This document shows positions 35,325 through 44,309 of a DNA stretch of 64,000 nt, one piece after another. How positions within the stretch are numbered: position 1 is the stretch's first letter; every line of letters begins with the position of its first letter. Under the pieces are notes generated by a model. It was not told the origin of the DNA and did not search any database. It saw only the letters and a list, made by a program, of their open reading frames with translations. A program made the translations under genes and the position numbers. This stretch comes from Saccharospirillum sp. MSK14-1 (GTDB lineage: Bacteria; Pseudomonadota; Gammaproteobacteria; Pseudomonadales; Natronospirillaceae). The stretch spans positions 434,001 to 498,000 of the forward strand of contig NZ_MIES01000033.1 in NCBI RefSeq assembly GCF_003054965.1, written 5' to 3'.

Positions 35325-36859
35325 GCAATAAACCGATTTCCACCGGAAGCGAGTGGACATTCGAGCTGATCCAGGAATACGACGCGGTCATTGCCGACAT
35401 CGCTCAGGAATTTCGGCTCGATACTTATCCCAATCAGATCGAAATCATCAGCTCCGAGCAAATGATGGATGCCTATTCATCCATTGGTATGCCAGTGGGC
35501 TATCACCACTGGTCGTACGGTAAACAATTTCTGCAAACCCAGCAGAATTATCAACGCGGTTTTATGGGCTTAGCCTATGAAATCGTTATTAATTCCAGCC
35601 CGTGTATTGCGTATCTGATGGAAGAAAACACCATGCCGATGCAGGCTCTGGTGATTGCTCACGCCTGTTACGGACACAATTCATTTTTCAAGAATAACTA
35701 TTTGTTTAAAACCTGGACCGACGCCACCGCCATTATTGATTATCTGGTATTTGCCAAGAACTATGTCATTCAGTGTGAGGAGCGATACGGCGTCGCTGAA
35801 GTAGAACGCATTTTGGACTCGTGCCACGCTTTACAGAATTATGGGGTCGATCGCTATAAACGACCCTCGCCAATTTCGGCGGCCGAAGAACGAGCTCGTC
35901 AGGAAGAGCGCGAAGCCTATATGCAACAACAGGTGAATCTGCTGTGGCGTACGATCCCGACGTCGGAAGGAAAGGCTGAGACCCGACAGCAGCCACGCTA
36001 TCCCGCTGAACCGCAGGAAAACCTGCTCTATTTTATTGAAAAAAATGCGCCGCTGTTGGAGCCCTGGCAGCGTGAGTTGGTGCGCATTGTGCGCAAACTG
36101 GCGCAGTATTTTTATCCGCAGCGCCAGACTCAGGTGATGAATGAGGGGTGGGCCAGTTTCTGGCACTACAGCTTAATGAATGAGCTCTATGACCGGGGCT
36201 ACATTACCGAAGGTTTTATGATGGAGTTTCTTGCCAGTCATTCAGCTGTGGTGTTTCAACCGCCCTATGATTCGCCGTACTACTCCGGGCTGAATCCATA
36301 CACTCTGGGTTTCAATATCTATCGTGACTTGAAACGGATGTGTCAGGAGCCAACAGAAGAAGACCGCGAATGGTTCCCGGAGATCGCCGGGGGCGACTGG
36401 CTCGATACACTGCATTTCGCCATGGAAAACTTTAAGGACGAGAGTTTTATTCAACAGTTTTTGTCGCCAAAAGTGATGCGGGATATGCATTTGTTTGCGG
36501 TCTTCGATGACGAGGACGAGAGTGAATATCGCATCAGTGCCATTCACAATGAACCCGGTTACCGGAAACTGCGTGCGTTGCTGGCCGAGCAGTACAACTT
36601 GTCGAATCGCGAGCCCAACATTCAGGTTGTTGATGTCGATTTGCGCGGCGACCGCGCCTTAACGCTGCACCACAGGCGCCACAATAACATCCCTCTGAAT
36701 AACGACGCTGAAGAAGTGTTGCGACACCTGCATCGATTGTGGGGGTTTGACGTGCATCTGCATTCCTACGATGGCGAAACCCTGCGCCAGAGCTATCACC
36801 TGCCACCGGCTGATACCAGCGCTGAGAATGTGTTCGAAGACAACCTGAAATTTGTCTGA
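35321..36859 (+). CDS. spoVR: SpoVR family protein (YcgB)
   Basis: A 512-residue SpoVR/YcgB-family protein, the usual third member of the prkA-yeaH-spoVR cluster. Conserved stretches include [39 protein letters not shown] and [11 protein letters not shown]. The biochemical role is not known; in Bacillus SpoVR affects spore cortex, and in enteric bacteria it belongs to stationary-phase and stress genes. It starts by ATGA overlap with yeaH. Confidence 0.93.
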   Translation: MSNKPISTGSEWTFELIQEYDAVIADIAQEFRLDTYPNQIEIISSEQMMDAYSSIGMPVGYHHWSYGKQFLQTQQNYQRGFMGLAYEIVINSSPCIAYLMEENTMPMQALVIAHACYGHNSFFKNNYLFKTWTDATAIIDYLVFAKNYVIQCEERYGVAEVERILDSCHALQNYGVDRYKRPSPISAAEERARQEEREAYMQQQVNLLWRTIPTSEGKAETRQQPRYPAEPQENLLYFIEKNAPLLEPWQRELVRIVRKLAQYFYPQRQTQVMNEGWASFWHYSLMNELYDRGYITEGFMMEFLASHSAVVFQPPYDSPYYSGLNPYTLGFNIYRDLKRMCQEPTEEDREWFPEIAGGDWLDTLHFAMENFKDESFIQQFLSPKVMRDMHLFAVFDDEDESEYRISAIHNEPGYRKLRALLAEQYNLSNREPNIQVVDVDLRGDRALTLHHRRHNNIPLNNDAEEVLRHLHRLWGFDVHLHSYDGETLRQSYHLPPADTSAENVFEDNLKFV

Positions 36860-36907
36860 ACCCGACTCAGGCCATGGTCACCACCGGCTGTCTGCACTAA
36901 ACTCATG

Positions 36908-37022
36908 GAACCTCACCGAGCCCGGTCGGTCTAAGTTGCGCGAGACCGCGTAATACGACTGCCGGGCCTCGTTCATTGCAATGAACGACAGGGTGGGGCG
37001 GGAAACCGCCTCGCCTCCTGAC
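36908..37022 (+). ncRNA. Moco (molybdenum cofactor) riboswitch
   Basis: The leader of moaA carries the hallmark blocks of the Moco RNA motif: CCGAGCCCGG at its 5' side, ACGACTGCCGGGCCTCGTTC in the middle, GAACGACAGGGTGGGGCGGG and the GGCGGGAAACCGCC hairpin, then TCGCCTCC near the ribosome-binding site. Its place directly before moaA is the classical one. In E. coli the RNA represses moaA expression when cofactor is sufficient. The ribosome-binding site AAAGGTGG lies just after the element, so control of translation is plausible. Exact borders are approximate. Confidence 0.85.
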
Positions 37023-37038
37023 TTTGGAAAGGTGGAAC

Positions 37039-38007
37039 ATGCTGCAAGATGCTTTAGGCCGTCGCTTCTATTATTTGCGGCTGTCGATTACTGACGTGTG
37101 CAACTTTCGTTGCGAATACTGCCTGCCCGACGGGTATCAGGGGCGTCCTGAGGATGCCTTTCTGAGCCTGCCTGAAATACAGCAAACCTTGACTGCCTTT
37201 GCAGCTCTGGGAACCGAGAAAGTTCGTTTGACCGGGGGTGAACCCAGCTTGCGTCGCGATTTGCCGCAAATTATTGAAATGGCCGCGTCGACGCCAGGTA
37301 TTCGTCAGGTGGCCCTAACCACCAATGGCTATAAGCTGCCAAAGAACGTTGATCGCTGGCAGCAGGCGGGTCTTACTCAATTAAATGTGTCGATCGACAG
37401 CCTTGACCGGCAACAATTCCACGACATCACCGGCCATGACCGCCTCGACGAAGTACTCGCCGGTGTAGAGCGGGCAGTGGCTTTAGGCATCAATACCAAG
37501 GTTAACGCTTTGCTGATGCGCGGACTCGATGATCAGCTGCCGAGCTTTCTTGACTGGTTGAAACACACCCCGGTGACCTTGCGGTTTATCGAAGTCATGC
37601 AAACGGGCGATCAACAGGTTTTTTTCCGTCAGCATCATCGCAGTGGTCAGGGCCTGAAAGACGAGTTGCTCGATCATGGCTGGCAGCCAGTGTTGCGCGC
37701 TCGGGATGCTGGACCGGCTGAAGAGTTCTGGCATCCGGATTATGCCGGTCGTATTGGCTTGATCATGCCGTACAGCCCGGACTTCTGCGATTCTTGTAAC
37801 CGCTTGCGGGTTTCCAGTACAGGTCGGTTACATCTGTGCCTGTTCACTGAACAGGGTTTGGATCTTCGACCCTGGATGCAGGCGGATGTGGATCCTCAGC
37901 AGTTGCAACAGCGGCTGGTGGCGCTGGTCCAGCACAAAGCACCGAGTCATCTGCTGCATCAGGGTGACAGCGGAGCTACGTCGAATCTCAGTATCATCGG
38001 TGGTTAA
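37039..38007 (+). CDS. moaA: GTP 3',8-cyclase MoaA
   Basis: A 322-residue radical SAM enzyme that begins molybdenum cofactor synthesis from GTP. The N-terminal [4Fe-4S] cluster motif is C21-x3-C25-x2-C28 (CNFRCEYC). The C-terminal cluster that binds substrate uses Cys250, Cys253 and Cys267 (DFCDSCNRLR...LHLCLF), and the protein ends in the required Gly-Gly. The start is the ATG at 37039 with AAAGGTGG upstream. It heads the moaA-B-C-D-E operon behind a Moco riboswitch. Confidence 0.96.
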   Translation: MLQDALGRRFYYLRLSITDVCNFRCEYCLPDGYQGRPEDAFLSLPEIQQTLTAFAALGTEKVRLTGGEPSLRRDLPQIIEMAASTPGIRQVALTTNGYKLPKNVDRWQQAGLTQLNVSIDSLDRQQFHDITGHDRLDEVLAGVERAVALGINTKVNALLMRGLDDQLPSFLDWLKHTPVTLRFIEVMQTGDQQVFFRQHHRSGQGLKDELLDHGWQPVLRARDAGPAEEFWHPDYAGRIGLIMPYSPDFCDSCNRLRVSSTGRLHLCLFTEQGLDLRPWMQADVDPQQLQQRLVALVQHKAPSHLLHQGDSGATSNLSIIGG

Positions 38008-38043
38008 GGCCGCCGAGGTCACATCACAGGAACAGGAGCAAAC

Positions 38044-38583
38044 ATGAGCCAGGTTGCCGCCCAGATGGTGCCTTTGAACATGGCCATATTGACGGTCTCG
38101 GATACGCGAGACAGCAGCACCGACACGTCCGGCCAGCTGTTATTTGACCGCGCCACGGAAGCCGGACATCAGGTATTGGAACGCAAAATTGAGAAGGATG
38201 ACCTTTACGCCCTGCGCATGCACCTGTCACGCTGGATCGCCAGCGAGGCTATTCAGGTGGTGCTGTTGACCGGTGGCACGGGCTTTACCGGCCGTGATTC
38301 CACCCCTGAGGCCGTAAAGCCGTTGTTGGATAAAGAAGTTGAGGGCTTTGGCGAGCTGTTTCGCCAATTGTCTTATGAGGATGTCGGTACATCGACGGTG
38401 CAAAGCCGGGCGTTGGCCGGTCTGGCCAATCGCACGCTGGTGGTTTGTTTGCCGGGTTCCACTGGCGCTTGTCGCACCGGTTGGGATGGCATACTGGCGC
38501 AGCAGTTGGATGCCCGTCACAAACCCTGTAACTTTGTGACTCACCTGAAAAGCGTTGGTAATGTGATGGGGCCGACGGCATGA
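38044..38583 (+). CDS. moaB: molybdenum cofactor biosynthesis protein MoaB
   Basis: A 179-residue MoaB/MogA-fold protein. It has [17 protein letters not shown] at the N-terminus, [22 protein letters not shown] and [17 protein letters not shown], the molybdopterin-binding loops. MoaB/Mog proteins adenylylate molybdopterin; in this operon MoaB may stand in for MogA, which is not seen in the window. AACAGGAG precedes the ATG. The stop overlaps moaC by ATGA. Confidence 0.94.
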   Translation: MSQVAAQMVPLNMAILTVSDTRDSSTDTSGQLLFDRATEAGHQVLERKIEKDDLYALRMHLSRWIASEAIQVVLLTGGTGFTGRDSTPEAVKPLLDKEVEGFGELFRQLSYEDVGTSTVQSRALAGLANRTLVVCLPGSTGACRTGWDGILAQQLDARHKPCNFVTHLKSVGNVMGPTA

Positions 38584-39053
38584 GCGACTTCAGTCACCTG
38601 GACCAAAGCGGCAACGCCAATATGGTTGATGTGACCACCAAGGCGGTGACAACACGCGATGCCCGTGCGGAAGCCTATGTATATATGAATGCGGAAGCAT
38701 TGCAGCGCATCGCCGATGGCAATCACCACAAGGGCGATGTCTTTGGCGTTGCCCGGGTCGCTGGTATTCAGGGTGCCAAGCAGACATCGCAGTTGATTCC
38801 GCTGTGTCATCCGCTGATGTTGACTAAGGTCTCGGTAGACTTAAGCCTGGAAATGGATCAGGGTCGAGTGCGTATCGAAAGCTGGTGTAAGCTCGACGGT
38901 AAGACAGGTGTGGAAATGGAGGCGCTGACGGCAGCCTCGGTAGCGGCCTTGACACTTTTTGATATGGTCAAGGCTTTGGACCCAGCCATGCGCATCGAAG
39001 GATTGAGAGTATTGGAAAAGCGCGGTGGCAAGAGCGGGCACTGGCAAGCCTGA
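38580..39053 (+). CDS. moaC: cyclic pyranopterin monophosphate synthase MoaC
   Basis: A 157-residue MoaC, which completes formation of cyclic pyranopterin monophosphate after MoaA. Family motifs [49 protein letters not shown] and DMVKALD are present, including the active-site Lys and Asp of the last block. It is coupled to moaB by an ATGA overlap. Confidence 0.96.
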   Translation: MSDFSHLDQSGNANMVDVTTKAVTTRDARAEAYVYMNAEALQRIADGNHHKGDVFGVARVAGIQGAKQTSQLIPLCHPLMLTKVSVDLSLEMDQGRVRIESWCKLDGKTGVEMEALTAASVAALTLFDMVKALDPAMRIEGLRVLEKRGGKSGHWQA

Positions 39054-39118
39054 AGACGTCCATGGATAGGGTGAGTTAGGCCGCCGGTGTGTTTCATTCA
39101 CGCAACCGGAAACAATCA

Positions 39119-39370
39119 ATGAAGACCGTGCAGCTGAAATTTTTTGCTCGATTACGCGAACAACTGGGCATCGCCGAGATCGCCATTCCGGCCGATCAGG
39201 CACCCAATCTCGACAGCCTGATGAACTGGCTGCAAACCCAGCATCCGCATTGGCGTGAAGCACTGGAGCAACCATTGACCCGCGCGGTCAATGAAGAAGT
39301 GGTGAACGACAATGTCGACCTCAACCCCGGTGATCAGGTGGCGCTCTTTCCGCCGGTGACGGGTGGCTAA
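39119..39370 (+). CDS. moaD: molybdopterin synthase small subunit MoaD
   Basis: An 83-residue ubiquitin-like sulfur carrier (MKTVQLKFFARLREQLGIAE...) ending in FPPVTGG; the C-terminal Gly is thiocarboxylated and donates sulfur in molybdopterin synthase. The ATG at 39119 is preferred; upstream in-frame starts lie in the intergenic space. Its end overlaps or abuts moaE depending on the moaE start. Confidence 0.95.
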   Translation: MKTVQLKFFARLREQLGIAEIAIPADQAPNLDSLMNWLQTQHPHWREALEQPLTRAVNEEVVNDNVDLNPGDQVALFPPVTGG

Positions 39371-39377
39371 CGACGCC

Positions 39378-39857
39378 ATGCGCGTGATACGCGTACAGGC
39401 GGAAGCCTTCGATATTCAGCAGGAATACGACGCCCTGTGCACTGGCAATCGTGAAGATGGCGCGGTGGTGTTCTTTGTCGGCCGGGTGCGCGATATGAAC
39501 GATGGCGACGCCATTACCGGGCTGCACTTGGAGCATTACCCCGGTATGACTGAGAAAACGCTGGCCAGCATCGCCGAGCGCGCTGCTCAGCGCTGGCTGT
39601 TGAACCGCATTCGCATTACCCATCGCTTTGGCGAATTGTATCCGGCGGATGCCATTGTCTTTGTGGGTGTGTCCAGCCCACATCGTCAGGCGGCGTTTGA
39701 TGGGGCGGCTTTCATCATGGATCACCTGAAAACCGAAGCGACCTTTTGGAAAAAAGAAAAAACGCCCAACGGCAATCGTTGGGTCACATCGCGCGACAGC
39801 GATCAGCAGCGCCTGGCACACTGGCAACAAGGCGAGATCACGGATGAACGCGACTGA
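39378..39857 (+). CDS. moaE: molybdopterin synthase catalytic subunit MoaE
   Basis: A 159-residue MoaE that with MoaD converts cyclic pyranopterin monophosphate to molybdopterin. It shows GAVVFFVGRVRDMNDG, LEHYPGMTEK, RFGELYPADAIVFVGVSSPHR and the catalytic-Lys segment KTEATFWKKE. The start is put at ATG 39378, which gives the usual N-terminus (MRVIRVQAEAFDI); a GTG at 39363 that overlaps the moaD stop is an alternative. The 3' end overlaps the next gene by 14 bp. Confidence 0.93.
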   Translation: MRVIRVQAEAFDIQQEYDALCTGNREDGAVVFFVGRVRDMNDGDAITGLHLEHYPGMTEKTLASIAERAAQRWLLNRIRITHRFGELYPADAIVFVGVSSPHRQAAFDGAAFIMDHLKTEATFWKKEKTPNGNRWVTSRDSDQQRLAHWQQGEITDERD

Positions 39858-40638
39858 CCTGGCGGCCATGGGTCAGGCACGGGTGGTACAACAGACATTC
39901 AAGGGACAACGGGCCATTCTTAAAGGTCCACTGGGTCAAACGGAAGGCTATTTCTATCGTGAACTGGCCCAACATCCCGATTTTCAGGGCCCTGCTGTGC
40001 CCGAGGTCTTGGGTTGGCAGGACGGGGCGGTATGGCTGGAATGGATCCCAACCCCGGTCGCGGCCGATGAAACACTCAGTGCCGACTTGCTCGGTTCCCT
40101 GTCACGATTGCACGCCCAGTCGATCACCGTGCCCGACGAATACTTGTTCCACTTCGATTGGACACCGCAACAACTGGAGCGATCGTTAGCGCATTTCCCC
40201 GCTGAACAACGTTCGCCGATTCGACAGAAAATAACACCCTGGTATCGAGATGTTGATGCCTTGCTGGCACCCGAGGTTTTGATTTCCGGGGACAGCAACC
40301 ACGGCAACTGGGGTCGCCGAGCGAACGGTGAAGCGGTGTTGTTTGATTGGGAACGGTTGGGTCGGGGCTCGCCAGCTATCGATCTGGCGCCGTTGATTCC
40401 CGGGCTGTCGGGCGAGCCAGTGGTAACCCGGTACGTGCGTTTATATCGATCAACCTGGCCGGGCTGTCCCTGGTCAGAGACGACGCTGGTGCGTCAGGTA
40501 TTGCAGACCATGGCATTGGTGGTCATTGAAGTGGTGAACATCCTGCATGATCGCGCTAACGCCGAAGCGCAGCGCTATCAGCAGTGGTTCAACCAGCGTT
40601 ACTTGGGGTGGTTAGAGAGTATTTCGTCGAGCAATTGA
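39844..40638 (+). CDS. fructosamine kinase/APH-like phosphotransferase
   Basis: A 264-residue protein of the aminoglycoside phosphotransferase/choline kinase fold. The Brenner-type catalytic motif reads SGDSNHGNW (Asp150, Asn155), followed by the metal-binding LFDWERLGRG (Asp168) and AIDLA. It starts inside the end of moaE (14-bp overlap), so it is a translationally coupled sixth gene of the moa operon, an unusual companion. The substrate is unknown. Its last 40 bases overlap the convergent acyltransferase gene. Confidence 0.75.
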   Translation: MNATDLAAMGQARVVQQTFKGQRAILKGPLGQTEGYFYRELAQHPDFQGPAVPEVLGWQDGAVWLEWIPTPVAADETLSADLLGSLSRLHAQSITVPDEYLFHFDWTPQQLERSLAHFPAEQRSPIRQKITPWYRDVDALLAPEVLISGDSNHGNWGRRANGEAVLFDWERLGRGSPAIDLAPLIPGLSGEPVVTRYVRLYRSTWPGCPWSETTLVRQVLQTMALVVIEVVNILHDRANAEAQRYQQWFNQRYLGWLESISSSN

Positions 40639-41501
40639 TCTTTGCGTTCCCACAACTGAGTAATCCAGGCCTGGAACTCAACACGGAAGCTCGGGTCATT
40701 CTGGTAGTCGCCGGTGGTGAAATGCGCCGGAATGGCGAGTTCTTCCACCTGCACGATCACTTCCCGCATGCGACCACACATTAGATCCCAGAACGAGGGT
40801 GCACCGGCTGGATAGGCGATGGTGACATTGGTCAACGCGCTGAACTTGTTGCCCAGCGCGGCAATGGTGAACGCCAGACCGCCAGCCTTAGGCTTCAGCA
40901 AATGCTTGTAGGGTGATTTCTGGTTGTCGTGTTTGGCCTGGCTGAAACGGGTACCTTCGATAAAGTTCATCACGCTGGTCGGCGTTTCCGAAAACCGTTC
41001 ACAGGCTTTCTTGGTGGCTTCTAAATCCTGGCCGGCTTTTTCCGGATGCTTCTTCAAGTACGATTTTGAATGCCGCTGCATAAACGGAAAATCCAGCGCC
41101 CACCAAGCCTGACCGGCCACCGGTACACGCATCAGGTCTTTCTTGATGAAGAACTTGAGCAGTGGAATTTTGCGGTTGTACATCCGGAACAGCACGAAAA
41201 TATCGGCCCAGGATTGGTGATTGGCGGTGATCAGATACCAGCCTTTTGGATTGAGCTGACCCAAACCCTCAACCTGCCAGCGGGTGCGGTGAAAGGTGCG
41301 CATCCACCACTGAATACCCGCCATCCAGATGGAGGCGACGCCAGTTAGAGCGCGCTGGAAAAAGGGTCGGGTGGCGCGGAACCGGATGATGGCCCGCAAC
41401 GCAATAAATAAATAGAGAAAGACACCTAAGGTCAGGGTATGAACCACCAGGGCGATGGCCGCCAGGGCGCCGTGAAGATTGCTCAAGAGGTTTCGGATCA
41501 T
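40599..41501 (-). CDS. 1-acylglycerol-3-phosphate acyltransferase-like protein (PlsC/YihG type)
   Basis: A 300-residue membrane acyltransferase. The HX4D catalytic motif is HQSWAD (His95, Asp100) and the substrate-binding block is FIEGTRF (180-186). Hydrophobic helices at about residues 12-38 anchor it. It resembles E. coli YihG, a PlsC-family enzyme that acylates lysophosphatidic acid. The 3' end overlaps the convergent phosphotransferase gene by 40 bp. It is monocistronic as far as can be seen. Confidence 0.88.
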   Translation of the reverse strand: MIRNLLSNLHGALAAIALVVHTLTLGVFLYLFIALRAIIRFRATRPFFQRALTGVASIWMAGIQWWMRTFHRTRWQVEGLGQLNPKGWYLITANHQSWADIFVLFRMYNRKIPLLKFFIKKDLMRVPVAGQAWWALDFPFMQRHSKSYLKKHPEKAGQDLEATKKACERFSETPTSVMNFIEGTRFSQAKHDNQKSPYKHLLKPKAGGLAFTIAALGNKFSALTNVTIAYPAGAPSFWDLMCGRMREVIVQVEELAIPAHFTTGDYQNDPSFRVEFQAWITQLWERKDQLLDEILSNHPK

Positions 41502-41572
41502 GGTGTTCGTCAGTCAAAAAGGCTGGCTATCATAAAAGAAGGCTTGGGCGCATTCAATTTATGACGCTCCGT

Positions 41573-42679
41573 TCAGCGCTCGGTCAGTTTGATCTCGATG
41601 CGGCGGTTGCGCGCAAAGGCGTCTTCGGTATCGGCCGAGTCCAGTGGATGATGTTCACCAAAGCCCGCGGCCGCCAGTCGCTGTGCCGGAATGCCTTGTT
41701 CAGCCAGGAAACGAACCACGGAAACAGCGCGGGCGGTCGACAGCTCCCAGTTGGAGGCAAAGCGCTCGGTGTTGATCGGGCGCCGGTCGGTATGGCCATC
41801 AATGCGCAATATCCAACCCAAATCGGCCGGAATGTCATCGGCAACAGCTGTTAAGGTCGTGGCTACCTTAGCCAATTCAAGGCGACCGGATTCGCCAAGC
41901 GTGGCGGAGGCCGAATCGAAAAACAGTTCCGAGGGTAAAACGAAGCGATCGCCTTCGATGCGGATATCGGGATTATCGACCAACACTTGCCGCAGTCGAC
42001 CGAAAAACTCAGAGCGATACTGTTCCAGCTCATTCACCCGTTGCGCCAGCACCGTATTCAGTCGCTCGCCCAGCTCCGCCAATTCACTTTCGCTGGCCGC
42101 CCGGGCGGCTTCTTCAGCGGCTAATGCCGCGCTGATTACGTCGAGTTGTTCGCGCAGTTGCGCAATCTGGCTGCTCAGGCGTTCGACCTCGGCGCGGGCA
42201 CTGGCCGACAACGCTCGCTCCTCATCGAGAGATTGACGACTGCTGGCCAGGCTGGATTCCAATTCGCCCAGGCGCGCATCGCGGGCTGCTAACTGGTCGG
42301 TCAGATTGTCGTTTTGAGCGCGCAGAGCGGTCAGATCATTTCGCTGTGCGGTCAATTGAGCTTGGTCTGCGTCGCTTTGTGCCTGCAGCGCTGCCAATGA
42401 TGTGCTCAGTTCGGCGCTTTGGGTTTGGCTTTGTGTCAGCGCAGCGCGCAGCTCGTCATTGTCGTTGCGTTCCAAACGCAAAGCCGCAGCGATGTCGGCG
42501 AGTTGGTTGTTGAGTTGGCTGAGCTGGTCGTCGCGGTTGGCCACCGTCTGTGCCAGAAAAACCTGCGCCAGCGTAAACACCATGACCACAAACACCAGCA
42601 GCAACAGCAGTGCCGACAGGGCATCGACAAAACCTGGCCAGATGTTTAACGCGGAACTTGGGCGACGGCGGCTGGCCAT
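41573..42679 (-). CDS. MotB/OmpA-type stator-like protein with long coiled coil
   Basis: A 368-residue protein with one N-terminal membrane helix (about residues 20-40) preceded by WPGFVDALS, where Asp19 matches the ion-binding Asp of MotB-like proteins. A long heptad-rich coiled coil (about 48-215) and a C-terminal OmpA/MotB peptidoglycan-binding domain follow (IDGHTDRRPI, NWELSTARAVSVVRFL, AAGFGEHHP). It is paired with the MotA/TolQ-like gene 3 bp upstream. It is not a flagellar cluster and no Zorya partners are present, so the motor drives an unknown envelope process. Confidence 0.82.
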   Translation of the reverse strand: MASRRRPSSALNIWPGFVDALSALLLLLVFVVMVFTLAQVFLAQTVANRDDQLSQLNNQLADIAAALRLERNDNDELRAALTQSQTQSAELSTSLAALQAQSDADQAQLTAQRNDLTALRAQNDNLTDQLAARDARLGELESSLASSRQSLDEERALSASARAEVERLSSQIAQLREQLDVISAALAAEEAARAASESELAELGERLNTVLAQRVNELEQYRSEFFGRLRQVLVDNPDIRIEGDRFVLPSELFFDSASATLGESGRLELAKVATTLTAVADDIPADLGWILRIDGHTDRRPINTERFASNWELSTARAVSVVRFLAEQGIPAQRLAAAGFGEHHPLDSADTEDAFARNRRIEIKLTER

Positions 42680-42682
42680 GGT

Positions 42683-43510
42683 TCAGGACTCGTCAGTGAA
42701 GCCGAGTTGGCGTTTCAGTTGCCGGTTCTCCGCTTCCAGCCGTTGTAACTGCTCGATGAGTTCCTCCGGTGACAACGCATCGGTCAGCAACTGGGCATTG
42801 TCGCTGTTGATATCGACCAGATGGGTCAGGCCTGTCAGCCATTCTTCCAGGCGGTTGAAAAAACGATTCTGAGCGTGACCGGCCTGAATATCGAGAAAGC
42901 CCAGCACCAATGAACCGCCCAAGCCAAACAGCGAAGAACTGAAGGCGGTGCCCATGCCATTGAGCGGCTCCAGTAACCCAGCCTGTAAGTCGCGAAACAC
43001 TTCGTTAAAAGGGCGATCACCCAAGTTCAAATCAAGAATCACGCTGCCAATGGCATCAATGGTGCCCAGCAGCCCCCAGAACGTGCCGAGGAGGCCGAGG
43101 AACACCAGCAGGCCGATCATATAGCGCGACAGCTCGCGCGCCTCATCCAGCCGTGAGCGGACGCCATCGAGCAGCGTAGTCAGCGACATCGGTGACAGGG
43201 TCACCCGTTCATGTTGCAGGTCATCGCCCAACTGGCGGGCGAGAGGTTTGAGCAGTTTGGGAGACACGTTGCCATAGGCATTGCCACGGCCAGTGCGGAA
43301 GCGCGCGACCCATTGCATCTCGGGCAACAACCGGATGACCTGGCGGTAGCTCATGACAATACCCGCCAGCAGCACGGCCAGTATCAGGCCATTGAAGACC
43401 CAGTTGGCCATAAAGGCCTGAGACAGCGGTTGGTAAATCAGACCGCAAATGGCCAATACGATGGCCAGATACAGGCTCATCCAGATCAGGCTTTGTTTGG
43501 GATTGTTCAT
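42683..43510 (-). CDS. MotA/TolQ/ExbB-like proton channel protein
   Basis: A 275-residue membrane protein with hydrophobic helices near residues 9-28, 35-52, 130-150 and 178-200. It has the FLGLLGTFWGLLGT glycine-rich helix and the GMGTAFSSSLFGLGGSLVLG segment typical of MotA/TolQ/ExbB channels, and a C-terminal coiled coil. The start is the ATG at 43510, with GGAGG upstream. The MotB-like gene follows 3 bp after its stop, so both make one ion-driven stator complex. Confidence 0.82.
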   Translation of the reverse strand: MNNPKQSLIWMSLYLAIVLAICGLIYQPLSQAFMANWVFNGLILAVLLAGIVMSYRQVIRLLPEMQWVARFRTGRGNAYGNVSPKLLKPLARQLGDDLQHERVTLSPMSLTTLLDGVRSRLDEARELSRYMIGLLVFLGLLGTFWGLLGTIDAIGSVILDLNLGDRPFNEVFRDLQAGLLEPLNGMGTAFSSSLFGLGGSLVLGFLDIQAGHAQNRFFNRLEEWLTGLTHLVDINSDNAQLLTDALSPEELIEQLQRLEAENRQLKRQLGFTDES

Positions 43511-43586
43511 GCCCCCTCCGGCGGTGCGCGCAGAGCGCCACCTTAGCACAGCGATTTGACCACTGTCTTACAGCCTTAGCGCTTGC

Positions 43587-44309
43587 TTAGCCGTGGGCGA
43601 ACAGGGCGCCGGTGACCGCGATACCGGCTGAGATCGAGCACAGAATCAGCAGCAGTGGGCGAAAGCGGTCGTCAACCCAGGTCTGACACAGTCGGCCGAG
43701 CGCAAACCCGACCACAGCCGCCGGAATAAACGACAGGCTGTCGCGCCACAACGCAGGGGTGAGAAAGCCCGACAGCTGATAACTGATCAGCGACAACACA
43801 CAGCTGTAAGCAAAATACAGGGCCAGGTTGGCGCGAATGGTCCGGGCTCGGCCATGTTGCATCACCAGCGCCATCGGCGGCCCGCCAATGGAGGTGGTGG
43901 TGCCCATGATGCCGGACACAAAGCCCGCCAGCCCCAGGCGAGTAGGCGTGGCGTCAAAAGCCCGGCCAAAGGCGCTGACCAGAACCGCCAGTAACACACT
44001 GGCGGCGACCAGCAATTGCAAAGCCTGAACCGGTAATTGCAACAGAATCCAGGTGCCGACGGCGGTGCCTGGAATGCGCGTGAGGATGGGCGCCAGCATG
44101 GCTCGAATTTGAATATCGCGTCGCAGATGCCAGATATTCAGCAGCGACAGAACCAAGGCGGTGACCGTTAAAACCACCGGCACCCACTGGGGGCGCAGCA
44201 CCACGATGATCGGCGCGGCCAGTACCGCCATACCAAAACCGAGGGCGGTTTGAATCAGGCAGCCAGCGGCCAGTGCCAAGGCGCACAGCCACCAGATCAG
44301 ATCGAACAT
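43587..44309 (-). CDS. TauE/SafE family membrane exporter
   Basis: A 240-residue membrane protein with about seven to eight helices and the family pattern of the TauE/SafE sulfite/organic anion exporters (LIQTALGFGMAVLAAPII, GIMGTTTSIGGPPMALVMQH). The substrate is not known. The ATG overlaps the stop of the nucleoside hydrolase gene (1-bp TGATG overlap), so the two are translationally coupled. Confidence 0.85.
   Translation of the reverse strand: MFDLIWWLCALALAAGCLIQTALGFGMAVLAAPIIVVLRPQWVPVVLTVTALVLSLLNIWHLRRDIQIRAMLAPILTRIPGTAVGTWILLQLPVQALQLLVAASVLLAVLVSAFGRAFDATPTRLGLAGFVSGIMGTTTSIGGPPMALVMQHGRARTIRANLALYFAYSCVLSLISYQLSGFLTPALWRDSLSFIPAAVVGFALGRLCQTWVDDRFRPLLLILCSISAGIAVTGALFAHG

Noticed and set aside
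41573-43510. Possible Zorya anti-phage system (ZorA/ZorB-like pair)
   Set aside because: No ZorC, ZorD or ZorE-like gene (helicase/nuclease cargo) is next to the pair; the neighbours are an acyltransferase and a TauE exporter.
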